Shown here in pieces: positions 11,751 to 25,469 of a DNA stretch of 64,000 bases. This DNA is from Nymphaea colorata (taxonomy: Eukaryota; Streptophyta; Magnoliopsida; Nymphaeales; Nymphaeaceae): assembly GCF_008831285.2 (NCBI RefSeq), contig NC_045145.1, forward strand, positions 3,388,723 through 3,452,722, in the 5' to 3' direction. The notes beneath the pieces are model-generated. The model had not been told where the DNA came from. It was given only the letters and a program-made list of their open reading frames with translations, and did no database searches. Positions within the stretch are counted from its first letter, which is position 1, and each line of letters opens with the position of its first letter. The translations under genes were made by a program, and so were the position numbers.

Positions 11751-11935
11751 CTAGGGCTGCACAACGAGTCGAGCTACTCGAGCTCGATCGTTTAAGCTCG
11801 ACTCGTAAGTTAAACGAGCTGCTTCATTAGTTAAACGAGTCGAGCTCGAGTTCACGAGTCAACTCGTTTAACTAATCGAGTCGAGCTCGAGTTCACTCTA
11901 CAGGACTCGTTAAAGCTCGACTCGGCTCGATTAAC
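11751..11935 (+). repeat. Left hAT terminus with subterminal motif cluster
   Basis: Terminal CTAGGGCTG followed by at least three GAGTCGAGCT(C/A)-type repeats in both orientations. Such arrays are the binding sites of hAT transposases in studied members; binding here is inferred. Confidence 0.7.
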
Positions 11936-13654
11936 ATACCGGTTTTAAAAAAATCGGTTCAGCTGTCTCACTTTTCTCAGGCGGGAAAAGAAAAAGTTTA
12001 GGCTAGGGTTTCTTACTTTCTTTTTTTCGTTCTCCCTCTTTCCGACTCCGACTCTCCCTCTCTCTCTCGGTCTCTCCGTCGACCGTCGTCTCCGACAGTC
12101 CGACTTCTCTTCTCTTCTCCGCCTGACACCTGTGCTCTGCACAGCTGCCGCTGCCGCCCTGCTTGTGCTCTTCTTCTCCGCTTGTGCTCTGTGCTCCTGC
12201 CGGCTGCCGCTTCTCCTCCTTCGACCAGCTTCTCCATTGTGGTTGTTCCAGGGTGGGTGTCCACTATTCAACCTTTTATTATCTGGATTAATTGTATCTT
12301 ATATATGAAACCGTTGGAGTCACTGTAGTTGTCATTGTATGCGCTTCTCTAGTGAATGTAAATTACTTGTTATACAGTTTACTTATCTAGGATCATCTAT
12401 CTTCTTGATGTCGATATTTTGGATTTCTGTTTCTGGAGTTTTTGAACAAGACTTTATTTTCTGGCTGAGAGATTTGAGACATAGGTTTTGAACTTTAAAA
12501 CATGTGCTTGGGGGGCCAAACATTTCAACCGTCTGCATTGCACTCGATAGGAGTGTGAACTTTCATGATGTTTAGGTCTTCAGAATTTAAGTCTAAAACT
12601 TAGGTAACGAAGCTGCCTCAGGTCATGCCTGTCATATACAGCCTTAATCTCCAAAATGGATGTCTGACTGATTACATTTCTCTAGATCATATACTCACCT
12701 ATTTATCATGGTACTGCATATGGTTGTAATGCTTGTCCACCGGTACTATTTATCATCATCCTCATCATTGTGCCTTGCCCATTTGCATAAGGCTGCCCAA
12801 ACTGATTATATTTCTTCATACAACATTACTTTTGATCTTAAATGTCGGTAAACGTTTAGTTTTTTCATATTTAGTAAGCAAGTTGGGCGATATCCATTCG
12901 GCTATTGATACTAAGACTTCTTGATGATGGTTCATCCTCGTCTTTCTTTTATTGTTTTCCACTTTTGTAATACATGGTTTCTGGATATTAAACAATTTTT
13001 ATGTGTTTTCCCTGGGAGTTTAAGATGTTAGTTTTTTTTAGTGTAGAGCAACTGGAGTAGCAATCATAGCACCTAGCTGATTAAGTACTTTTCTCCCTTT
13101 TATATTATTTGAGTTTTCTCCTAGTTTAGCACGTCTGAGAACAAGGAATTAAGGTCGCTTTTCTAATTGTAGAGCCTTCCCTTGCCTCATAGCAAATCAT
13201 TTTTTGTTTGCAGGTTGTTGCAACAATCATGCCTGAGGATTATCGATACATGAAGGTGAAAATTTAGTACTTGTTTAAAATATGTGCTTGGTTCTTGAAT
13301 CGATTGGGCCTCTTGCCTATTCAGGCTTTCGTTTGCTTTCCCCCAAGTGTAGGCTGAGGTCAAAACAAGCTCAAGCTAAGCAAATCCAGAGCAATATTTC
13401 AAAACACAAAGATGCTATGACTTGGCATTCACTAAACTTCCCTAACCAAACTACAAGTCAACTCACTCTGGGTCATTTCTGTTTGTTTTTCATGTGTGTT
13501 GCAATGAAGAATCACCAAGCTTCACCAAGCATATGAATGTTTAGGCAGTATAGGTCAAAGCAAGGTTTTAGTTTTGTGCAATTTTAGTCTTTTTTTTCTA
13601 TGACTTGCATAAATTTCCATAACAATGTATCTAATAAAAATAACTCTCTTGCAG

Positions 13655-13798
13655 GGAGCTTTACAGTAACAATTTAAGTGGTGCAGTACCTAATGAACTT
13701 GGGAATCTTTCAAGCCTGGTTAGTTTGGATCTTTACTTGAACAAGTTCGTTGGACCCATTCCTAGCACTTTGGGCAAGCTTACAAAGCTGCGATTCCT
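13655..13798 (+). pseudogene. SERK-type receptor kinase LRR exon, captured
   Basis: A 144-bp segment between TTGCAG and GTAAGC is fully open: [18 protein letters not shown], then [20 protein letters not shown] and LTKLRFL. It has the spacing of two 24-residue plant leucine-rich repeats, and both the ELYSNN..G..P.ELGNL...VSLDLYLN wording and the exon end at LRFL match SERK/BAK1 co-receptor kinases. No kinase, membrane or signal-peptide part was found nearby. The exon lies inside the hAT element, upstream of the transposase and on its strand. Splice sites are kept, so it could be spliced into an element transcript. It cannot act as a receptor by itself. Confidence 0.75.
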
Positions 13799-14644
13799 GT
13801 AAGCAAAAACTGTTTTCATATCTTGATCTGCAAATGTTAATTTGATTATACTTTTATCTTGGTCTTTTGGGCACACATTGTTTGCAAGGCTGATGATGAT
13901 ATTTTCTTATACTTTGCAAGGCTGTTGATAATATTTTCTTTGTTGTTAATTTTGCATTCCAAAGCACATGATATGTGTTAATGCAGCGTGTGATGCATGT
14001 ATGGAAGTATGATATGCATACCTATCATACTGTGTGTTCTTTGGTGGTAACACTTCAAAAGTCTTCTTCTCTTTCCACCTTCTCAACACATTTGCTTTTA
14101 GTGCAACCATGATTTACAGCATGTCACAGTCATGTATTTAACTTAACAAAACAGTCTAATGTCATTTGAAAAATGCTTGATGTCATTGTTTTTTTATTTT
14201 TTTTTTGAACAAGTATTTGTGTCATTTGTGAAATGAAAAGGCAGTTGATGTCACAATGATTGGTCTGGATGACATCATATGGAAGGTTCTAATGCTTCTT
14301 TAAGGATTTCTGTTAAAACGCTCCAATGGTATTTGGGTATATTTCATATTTTTTCTTTTCTGTTTATTTATTGCTTTGTTGATTTTCTACTATGTTTTTA
14401 AATAAATCGATGTGAACCTGTTCTTATCAATCAATGCATGCAAGCAAAACTAAGTGTGGTTCAGTTATGCCACACTATATATATATATATATATATATAT
14501 GGATGGATGTCTTCTTTTGGTATTCCCTTAAATTGTAAGGATGTCTTTTGTTGGTATTCCCTTAGATTGTAATATGTTTCTGTTAAATTTCATGTTCAAA
14601 TAGGAGAAAAGCTTGAGCAGGAGGGAAGAACACTAGTTTGAAGA

Positions 14645-16842
14645 ATGACAAATTTAGGAAGAAATATCATTGATAAGGGCAAACAAGTATGTGATTCGAG
14701 ACAGAGTTCAGATGATGTCCCAAACGGAGTACATTCCTCTAATGAAACTCCTATGGATTCGCAAGACACTGAAAATGAAGGAGTTTCAATAGATGCTCCT
14801 GAAGTATGTATAAGTGGTGCAAAAAGATCAAGGTCAAAGACTTCATCAATATGGAATGATTTTGATGAGGCCATTATAAATGGTATCAAAAAAGGAAAAT
14901 GTAAGTACTGCAGTACACTATTTTTAATAAGTGCAGGAGGATCTACATCATCAATGAGAAGACACAAATGTTTGACACGTTTTGCTAACAAAAAACAAAC
15001 GATTTTAAGTTTTAAATCTGAGAATACTTCTGATGTCACGAAGAAGCTTATGGAAATAAGTTCCAACATCAATGCTCAGGCAATAAGAGAGATAATTGCA
15101 AAACTAGTGGCAACCGGAGAACATGTTTTTTCCATAGTAGATAATTGTTGGTTTAGATTCCTTCTTAGGCTTGGTTTTCCTAATTGGGTGCCAGTTTCAA
15201 GAACGACAGTTAAGAGAGATGTTATGAAATTATATGAAGATGAAAAGAAAAAATTGCTTCATGTCTTGAAGGGTGTTGATAAGATTGCTTTGACTACAGA
15301 TATGTGGACGTCAAACCAACAACTTAGATATATGGCATTAACAGCACATTTCATTGATAAAGAGTGGAATATGCAACAACGTATCATCAACTTTACTGAA
15401 GTTGAGCCACCTCATACTGGGTTAGTTTTAGCAAATGTAATTGCTAAGCATCTTGCAGAGTGAGAGATTAAAAAAAATAATATCCATTACAGTTGACAAC
15501 ACTTCATCAAACGATGTTCTTGCTAGAAAATTAAAAGATAACATGGAAAAAAGTGGTATCAGCTTGTATTATGGAGGTAAATTTTTTCATGTGCGATGTG
15601 GTGCACATATTTTGAATCTGATGGTACAAGATGGGTTGAGTGCCATTAAAGATGAAATCATTAGCATTAGAGATGCAATTAAATATATCAAAATGTCACC
15701 TTCAAGACTCCATGGTTTTGCTGCTGCAGCTAGAGAGTTGGATCTTTCAACGACAAAGAAGTTTGTGTTAGATGTACCAACTCGATGGAATTCAACATAT
15801 TTTATGTTGGAAACAGCTCTTGCATATAAAGATGCTTTTGCAAGGTATAGCATGGAAGACCCAGGTTTTGTATGGTTGCTTGGACCTAAGGATTGGGAAA
15901 AAATAGCAGTGGTATGTGATTTTCTTCAGGTTTTCTATGATGTGTCCACCTTATTTTCTGGGTCATCGTATGCAACAGCAAACTTATATTTTCTTGAAAT
16001 TTGGAGAGTTAAAGAAATATTGCAGGAAAAGGTTGAAAATGAAGGTGGGTTTATGAAGGCAATGGCAGTGAAAATGAAGGAGAAATTTGATAAATATTGG
16101 AAATCTTGTAACTTGTTAATGATTATTGCATCCATATTAGATCCACGCGTGAAACTCACATTATCAGAATTTTTTTTTTCAAGAATTTACCAGTCAAGAG
16201 AAGAAAGGGAAGAACAAATGCAAATAATAAAACAATCTTTACAAGATGTTTATGAAAGTTACATTCAAAGAAATGAAGTGGATGTCAATATTTCTACTGC
16301 ATCAACTACTTCCTCTAGTATTCAAGGTCGAGAGAGTCGAGACGCCCCACGTAGTGGAACAGAGCTATTTTTTGAGTTCTTAGGTAAAGCTGAGAATGTT
16401 GCTTTTCAGGTCACCAAATCTGAGATAGACACATATTTGGAGGATGGATTGATTAAGCATGATGATAATGGTGATGAAGATTCTTTCAATATTTTGCAAT
16501 GGTGGAAGGATAAGGAATCTAAGTATCGAATTCTTTCACAAATGGCGCGTGATCTGTTGTCAATTCCAATAACTTCTGTTGCTTCAGAAAAAGCTTTCAG
16601 TACAGGAGGTCGAATTATTAATGATAGTTGTAGTTCATTGATGCCAAAAACAGTTGAAGCTTTGGTTTGTTTGGGTAATTGGGTAAAGAATGATGATGAT
16701 CCAATGCATGAAGTTTTAACAAAAGTAAGTATGTTTTGAAGAAATTGTATTCATTAAATATTTTGTAAATAATTTGTTAATTGACTATATGTATTTCTTT
16801 CAGGTTGAGGATGAATCAAGTGAATATATATCATTAGAATGA
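14645..16842 (+). pseudogene. hAT transposase (BED finger, hAT C-terminal dimerisation domain), broken
   Basis: The ATG at 14645 opens a frame with a BED-type zinc finger at roughly residues 75-120 (CKYC followed by RRHKC), then the hAT catalytic core (DMWTSNQQLRYMALTAHFID; ITVDNTSSND; RWNSTYFML) and the C-terminal dimerisation region (ILQWWKDKESKYRILSQMAR; SIPITSVASEKAFSTGGRII). A 79-bp intron at 16725-16803 (AAAA|GTAAGT ... TTTCAG) leads to a short last exon ending at TGA 16840-16842. Two linked lesions inactivate it: TGA at 15461-15463, where relatives have Trp, and one extra A in the following A run, which shifts the frame. Without these it would be about 700 residues, normal for the family. 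It would need a transposase supplied from elsewhere to move. Confidence 0.9.
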
Positions 16843-17392
16843 TTCAAGTTATCTCTTGGTAATGCTTTTTTTTTTTTTTTTCGTTGTTTTGTTTTCTTTT
16901 TTTTCTTGATCTAATGTGATTCTAGTGTCTGTTTCAGTTGCCTCTTGTAGTTTTCTGCTTTGATGTCCAATGTTCATGACTCATGATTGTGTGAAGAGCT
17001 TCTATATGAAGTGAGTATGTGAATTCGAGTTAGTGGTACCGTTTCTTAACTTTCCTTTACCAATTAAGAGCAGTATTTTAAATTTGGCAATAATGTGACA
17101 TAGCCTTTTTTTCTATGTCATTCAGGAGGTGGCTGTTATTGTGGCTAGAGGAAGGGATGATTTATTTTCAAGTTTTGGTTCCTTGAGAGTTGAGAGGAGT
17201 GAGGGTTCTCAAAACATTTGTTCACTTATTTTTACATACTTATGAACAAGCTAATTATGTTTAAGTCCCATTCATTTGGAATGAATTTGATGGACTAATT
17301 TTCTGCACTGTCATTTTATTTGTTTATGATACACTCTATGAAACTTTGTAACTTGTAAGTTCAGAAGTCCATCAGGGACCTGCTGTTCTTAG

Positions 17393-17539
17393 AATCGCTA
17401 TGGTTGTGAACTTGCGATGGCTGAGGAATTGGGACTTGAGATGGCAATTCGCTCATATGTGAAAGGTGGCAAAACATCTATACCTGTTCAACAACTTTCT
17501 GCCTGCACGTTGAATGCTTTCCAAGCAACTGATGAGTGA
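17393..17539 (+). other. Exon-like open stretch inside the hAT element, unrecognised
   Basis: A 48-codon open segment (YGCELAMAEELGLEMAIRS...) ends in TGA. Its composition looks coding, and it lies between transposase and RPN10 exons, so it may be a further captured fragment. I do not recognise the family. Confidence 0.25.
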
Positions 17540-18046
17540 TGACTCATCTATTGCATGTATGTGGTCTATTAGTAATGTACTATTGTTGGTAGTCTGGTGC
17601 TGCTGTTGCATACTAAGATATTGATTCATATGTGGTCCTCATGGAAAACCAAGTTGCCAAAGGAAAGTTGGTCTATTATTGTTCACGTGTCTCCAGCATG
17701 TGATTGAGTTCTGGTAAGTTATTTACAGTGAGTTCCAAATGTGTGTGTGTGTTACTTATATTTCATTCTTCTTGTGATTTGCAATGTATAATTTTTCTTT
17801 ATTATTATTACTAGGCCCAATTTGAGTAAGTCATGGTTTTTAACTCAATTGTATCAGCTAAATGCTTATGTGGACTTCATTGCTTTCAAACGGGCTCCTT
17901 CTTTTGTTAGTACTCCTACAAACTGTAAAAAGACTTTTAGATTTCACGTTTGGTGCATGCCTTTACATAATTTTGACTGAAGATATACATTTAAAGGTGT
18001 AACTTTTGCCACTAAATTTGAACGATTGGTCACTTCATCTTTGCAG

Positions 18047-18320
18047 GTCTGGAGATTGGTGGTGAAATGAATCTGACTTCTGGAATTCAAGTGGCTCAAC
18101 TAGCACTTAAACATCGCCAGAACAAAAAGCAGCAACAGCGAATCATAGTATTTGCTGGAAGGTTTGTGTAACTAACATAATTTGACATACCATGAAAAGT
18201 CTTTCGTATTCATTTTCTGCTTGAAATTCTGTGGTTGTAGTCCAATTAAACATGATAAAAAAAAGTCTTGGAGGCAATTGGAAAGAAGTTGAAAAAGAAT
18301 AGTGTTGCTCTTGTCATAGT
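18047..18320 (+). pseudogene. RPN10 (26S proteasome ubiquitin receptor) fragment, two captured exons
   Basis: RPN10 binds polyubiquitin chains at the 26S proteasome. Exon 18047-18161 (after TTGCAG, before GTTTGT) reads LEIGGEMNLTSGIQVAQLAL then KHRQNKKQQQRIIVFAG, the von Willebrand A domain core of RPN10. The next piece, 18241-18320 after TTGTAG, continues SPIKHDKK and LEAIGKKLKKNSVAL but with a one-base length change in an A run (near 18257). The exon order and intron position match a genomic copy. Both the N-terminal start and the ubiquitin-interacting motifs are missing, so no working subunit can be made. The fragment is inside the hAT element on the transposase strand. Confidence 0.85.
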
Positions 18321-19050
18321 TGGGTTGAGTCACTGGGTTACACTAATCAGCGTCAACACAAGTTTGTGTCAGAAGATAGATTCATTGGTTGAATCCCTTA
18401 ATTGAATGAGATTATGTTTTTTGCTAAATACTTACAGTGATGATAAGACTGGTTCATGAGTTCATTGAAAAGGTCAAGGCCCATATCATGATTGGCAGTA
18501 CAGTACTCGTTTTCCCTAGCTTTTATCTTGATGAAACTCACTTAAGGCGTTGATTAAACCAGAGATCCTGAGGAGTCAAGGGCCTGCCAAGTTCCAGTTT
18601 AGCACATGACAGAAAGCGTAAAAGCTGAACTCATCCTTTAAACTTTTTGGGCCTTTTTCCATGTATCTTATCTAACAGTTTGATGAAGCTTGAATTGGTA
18701 TATTATGTTCCTAAAGTTACGATATTATTGCCCTAAAATGTAGACATGAAAGTGCTCAGCATGCGGGCCCCAACAACAGATTTGGTTTGTAGGTGATTGT
18801 GATTGATGGCCGGTCAAAGTTGTAGATCAGTTGAGATTATGTATCTCAAGTTCTCAACTGATTAACTGTAAGTATATTGGTCTAAATTTTTTATTACTGA
18901 TTCAGTTTCTCTCTGACAAAAAGGTAAAGATGATTCTACAGGTCTACTATCAACTAATTGAGCTTCATTTTGCCTTTTCTGCAGTTTTCTTTCTTTCATT
19001 TCTTATTACCATGTTAATATTTCTTCCTTCTTTTTAAATTTTGTGCTCAG

Positions 19051-19548
19051 TGGTTATTGGGCACCTACAACACACATATTCTTTTGATAGTATTCCTTGC
19101 GGTTGTTTCGATGCTGCTAGCGGGTTTCTTCATATACCATGCTCATCTCTGTCTGTCAAACACCACGACTAATGAGGTTTGTTGAGATCTTAATGCGAAG
19201 ACTGCTTGCTTTTTTTAGGTGACTTTATCTGATGAAATCTTGTATTTTGAAATTTACAGACTTTTAAGTGGGCAGACTACATAAGCTGGAAGACCCGAGT
19301 AAACAAGGCTAAGGCAAGCAGCGCAGCCCTCAAGGAGGGTGGGTGCTTGGAGGGGTGGCTTAGTGTATGGCAAAAGCCGTTTCCAAGAAAGAAGGTGCAT
19401 CTGGCCCTTCTCTGCCTTCCGGTGGGAGGAGGAGGAAGCTGCTGCTTCTAAGGAGAACCTATATGATCAACGGATGTCGTATAATTTGTTTGAGATCATT
19501 TGTCCACTATCAGAAAGAGCCTCTTTTTCACGGAGGAAAGCACCGTGA
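19051..19548 (+). pseudogene. DHHC S-acyltransferase (ZDHHC4-like) C-terminal fragment, captured
   Basis: Exon 19051-19176 (after GCTCAG, ending GAG|GTTTGT) encodes a membrane helix followed by [14 protein letters not shown], typical of the fourth helix and TTNE motif of DHHC palmitoyltransferases. A second exon from 19260 (after TTACAG) continues TFKWADYISWKTRVNKAKAS. After frame changes near 19340-19460 it ends with ENLYDQRMSYNLFEIICPLS, like the C-terminal tail of plant ZDHHC4-type enzymes. The catalytic DHHC cysteine-rich domain is absent. Subfamily assignment is from memory of conserved wording and is less certain than the enzyme class. It lies close to the right end of the hAT element. 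Confidence 0.6.
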
Positions 19549-19869
19549 TGCCCACTTCATGCTGGGACCTAGGCACTCAGATGATCCATTTTTTTGGCAC
19601 CATGTTTTTTTCATATTTTGAGTTTGGGACCTAGGCAATCGTCAAAATTTGATGGTGATGGTTACAATCTGCTTCCTGGTTGGATCATGGTGTCCACCTC
19701 CATGTGCTATGGTGATTGCCTTGGCAATGCTGGCTCGTGACGAGTTGGGCATGACCTATGGACTATGGTGATGTTCTGGCCACAGACGTTCTTGTAAATT
19801 TACTACTACCGAGCATTTGTATGTGTCAAATGATGTTAATATATGTGTCAAATGATGTTAATATATGGC

Positions 19870-20094
19870 GTGGAGTTAATCGAGCTTAAACGAGTTGTTC
19901 TTGCGTCTGTCTCTTCAAGAGCAAACGAGTTTATCGAGCTTAATTGAGTCGAGCTCGAGCTTGACTCATGACTATCGAGTCGAGTTTGAGCTATTGTAGT
20001 CGAGTTATTGTCGAGCCGAGCTTGACTCTTACTTAGGCGAGCCGAGTTCGAGCTAGCCGAGCTCGGGCTCGACTCAGCTCGTGTTCAGCCCTAG
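19870..20094 (-). repeat. Right hAT terminus with subterminal motif cluster
   Basis: Several GAGTCGAG, CGAGCTTGACTC and GAGCCGAG motifs precede the terminal CAGCCCTAG, mirroring the left end. Confidence 0.7.
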
Positions 20095-20102
20095 GCCTCA
20101 GG

Positions 20103-20574
20103 CTTAACTTCATAATGCATGTCTATAACTGTACTCTGATAAACTTGTTCATTTGATCTTCAAATTATCTAACTAAAATCTGCCACTTACTTTATCAAGG
20201 TAACAAGACTTTGAAATAATGACTAAGATTGGATGTGAAAGAGAGGGTGTCATCCTAATGGGAATTAATAGCAAAAATTGGAGAGAGAGAGGGAGAAAGA
20301 GATACACACGATAAAATAGAAATATATGGCAAAATTTGAGGACAGACAAGGCGGGAGAGTCACCCTGCATTAGTAGACAAGGTTTAGGTTTTTCTCAAGC
20401 TTGACAAGCTATGTTTTTCATATGCCTATACAAGAATTGGATTTTGGAATTTTTTTTTAAGTTTATTTTGAATAGAGACTTGGATTTGTTTAGAAATATT
20501 TTGTATTTCAGGAATTTTGAAGATTTTAAATTGTCTTTGGAATAGAATTATTGGATTAATGCCAGATTTAGTAG
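20103..20574. other. Spacer after hAT element
   Basis: No gene seen. A GAGAGAGAGGGAG purine patch lies at about 20282. The right part grades into T-rich repeat sequence. Confidence 0.4.
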
Positions 20575-22235
20575 TTGAACTTTGATTTTACCCCAAAAGT
20601 TGGAACTTTGAATCGGTGAAATTTGGATTTTAAATAAAATTTGAACAATTGAAGCTTAGGTAAAGGATTTTTGGACTTGGAAGCTAAAATTTTAGGTAGG
20701 GACGACTAGAACATTTAAGCTATAATTTTGAAGATAGTTTGGGTTTTGGGATTTGAAACTGATTGGAAAAATTCTTGGGAGCATTTGAACTGGAATTTGG
20801 TTTTGAAGCCAAAATCTAGAAATTGGAGTTGGAATCATTTGAGAATTGAATCTTGGAGGTCGAAATTTTGGGTTTAGAATGATTGGAACTCGACAAATTC
20901 AGAATTTTTGAAAACATATTTGGATTTGGCATTTAGTGCCTTGAAATTCCGGTCAATCTTAGTCATGAGAAATTTTCTTGATTTTGGGCAAATTTGAATT
21001 TTGGTTTCGGAATTTTGAATAATTTTGTACGTCCGTTAGACTTTAGGATTTTTTAGAGAAGTTTTTTTTAGAAATCCTGAAGTTCTTTTGAGACTTTGAT
21101 AAGGACATGAAAATTTGCTTGATTTTGAGTAGATTCTGGGTTGAAAATTGACTCCAGGATGAAATTGATTTTGAGAAAATCTCAATCATTGAATCCGTCT
21201 GAAATCGACTTTGAAAATTCTTAGGTTTGTAGTCATTTTGAGAAATTTTGTATTTTTTCTCCAAAACAAGTGAAGTGTTTTTAAGTTGTTGTCGCAATAT
21301 GACTTGATCATTGTAGCGAATCCTACTCGACTCACTAAGATCTTGGCAAAGATGAGTAGGTGCATTTATGAAGTGAGTGCATGCATGCTTCCATTAAAAT
21401 AAACTACATCTTTATTCACTTCTCATTTCATTTAAAGGGTGAGTGGTTCATTCCACCGCCCTAAGAAAGGCCACTTGACCCCTCCCCTCGGTGACCCCCT
21501 CCTTGGGTTTTTACATAACATGCTTCAGGCCTTTTTATGGGCCAAAGTTAGAGCGTACTGGGATGTAACAGTGACCACTCCAAGGTTCGAACCTGAGTCC
21601 TTAAAGGAACCAGACCATCTTACCGTCCAGTACCACCCCTTGGGGTATCTCTATTAATACTTCACTCTATTTCTCTCCATACACAATTTAATTGAATCTC
21701 ACATAGACATTGGTTCACCTTGGAAGTAAGAAATGTTGGACGTCCTCCAAGTCTATTCTCGATGTCGAGAAGGCTTTTAGGAGTAAGGTCCAGGAGCTTA
21801 GGTTTTGAAATCTTCGTTTTGGAAATCCATAGAATTCCAAAATTTTATTTGACAAATTGTGAGGGATTGATTAAATTTCATTTTTGGCTCGACCGTGGGT
21901 AAAAATGGGTTTATTTGATCAAAACCCAAATTTAGGGACTAAGTTTTAGGAAATGCTTTATTGGCCAGGAAAATCACATTTTTGGATTTCTCTAGATCTT
22001 TAGAAGCTTGGCTTTGATTAGATTGCTGGATTTTTTTAAAGTTAATAGATTTTGGAATAGCTTGATTTTGGATATACGTGTTTCCAAATGTACTTTGTAA
22101 AAAATCAGATTTCTTTGTGGCTATTGGTTTCGACTACCCATTGGCCAAAATACTTGCATTTCGATCAAGAGATTCTTTTAGAAACTATTTAAATTAGGCA
22201 TTTTGGTTAATTGCTGGTTTTCAAAACCATAGATG
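20575..22235 (+). repeat. Dispersed repeat, copy B, interrupted by an insertion
   Basis: Collinear with copy A (5208-6328) up to about 21330 and again from about 21930 to the end. The 550-600 bp between has no counterpart in copy A and contains a SINE-like unit. Both copies are non-coding and in the same orientation. Confidence 0.7.
21436..21646 (-). mobile_element. tRNA-derived SINE
   Basis: Read on the minus strand, the unit begins GGGGTGGTACTGGACGGTAA (an A-box-like pol III promoter word) and about 35 nt later has GGTTCGAACC (B box, + strand 21584-21593). This head resembles plant tRNA-related SINEs. It interrupts repeat copy B. The 3' end and target duplications are not clear. Confidence 0.55.
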
Positions 22236-25229
<2,994 letters not shown>

Positions 25230-25457
25230 TGTTGAAAAGATGTGTCTTATCAAGATAAGGCGGATAAGGTGGATCAATCTTCTTAAGATCTTATCTAAAG
25301 CTAATCCTTGATCTTAGGCAACATTAGAGGTTTCTATGTATATCACCAAAATCAAAGACTATATATATTGTGTAGTCGACAATGAATAAATCAACTTCTT
25401 CCTCTTCTCTCGTTTTCCTCTTTTCCCTCTTGTTCTCTTCTTTCACAATCTTTAACA
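25230..25457 (+). repeat. 5' LTR of copia element
   Basis: 228 bp, TG...CA ends. GATAAGG occurs twice near its start. The CT-rich end precedes the primer-binding site. By-eye identity to the 3' LTR is complete. Confidence 0.97.
25359..25368 (+). promoter_or_regulatory. Probable TATA box of the LTR promoter
   Basis: CTATATATAT lies about 90 bp before the LTR end, a usual place for the copia U3 core promoter. The same word recurs in the 3' LTR from 30654. Confidence 0.5.
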
Positions 25458-25469
25458 TGGTATCAGAGC
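25458..25469 (+). other. Primer-binding site (tRNA-iMet)
   Basis: TGGTATCAGAGC directly follows the LTR; this is the standard copia primer site. Confidence 0.95.

Larger units (their letters stand above)
11751..20094 (+). mobile_element. hAT-superfamily DNA transposon carrying captured host exons
   Basis: The left end is CTAGGGCTGCACAACGAG and the reverse complement of the right end is CTAGGGCTGAACACGAG. Flanking 8-mers GGCTCAAG (11743-11750) and GCCTCAGG (20095-20102) agree at 6 of 8 positions, fitting a decayed 8-bp hAT target duplication. Both subterminal zones (about 11755-11935 and 19875-20090) are packed with GAGTCGAGCTCGAG-type motifs, as in hAT elements. Between the ends lie a hAT transposase (14645-16842) and fragments of a SERK-type LRR kinase, RPN10 and a DHHC S-acyltransferase, all on the + strand. 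The element is 8.3 kb, longer than typical 3-5 kb hAT elements; the captured DNA explains the excess. Confidence 0.8.

Noticed and set aside
5208..22235. Copies A and B as the two LTRs of one giant retrotransposon with nested insertions
   Set aside because: No TG...CA ends, no primer-binding site or purine tract next to them, and no gag-pol between; a UGT pseudogene lies inside instead.
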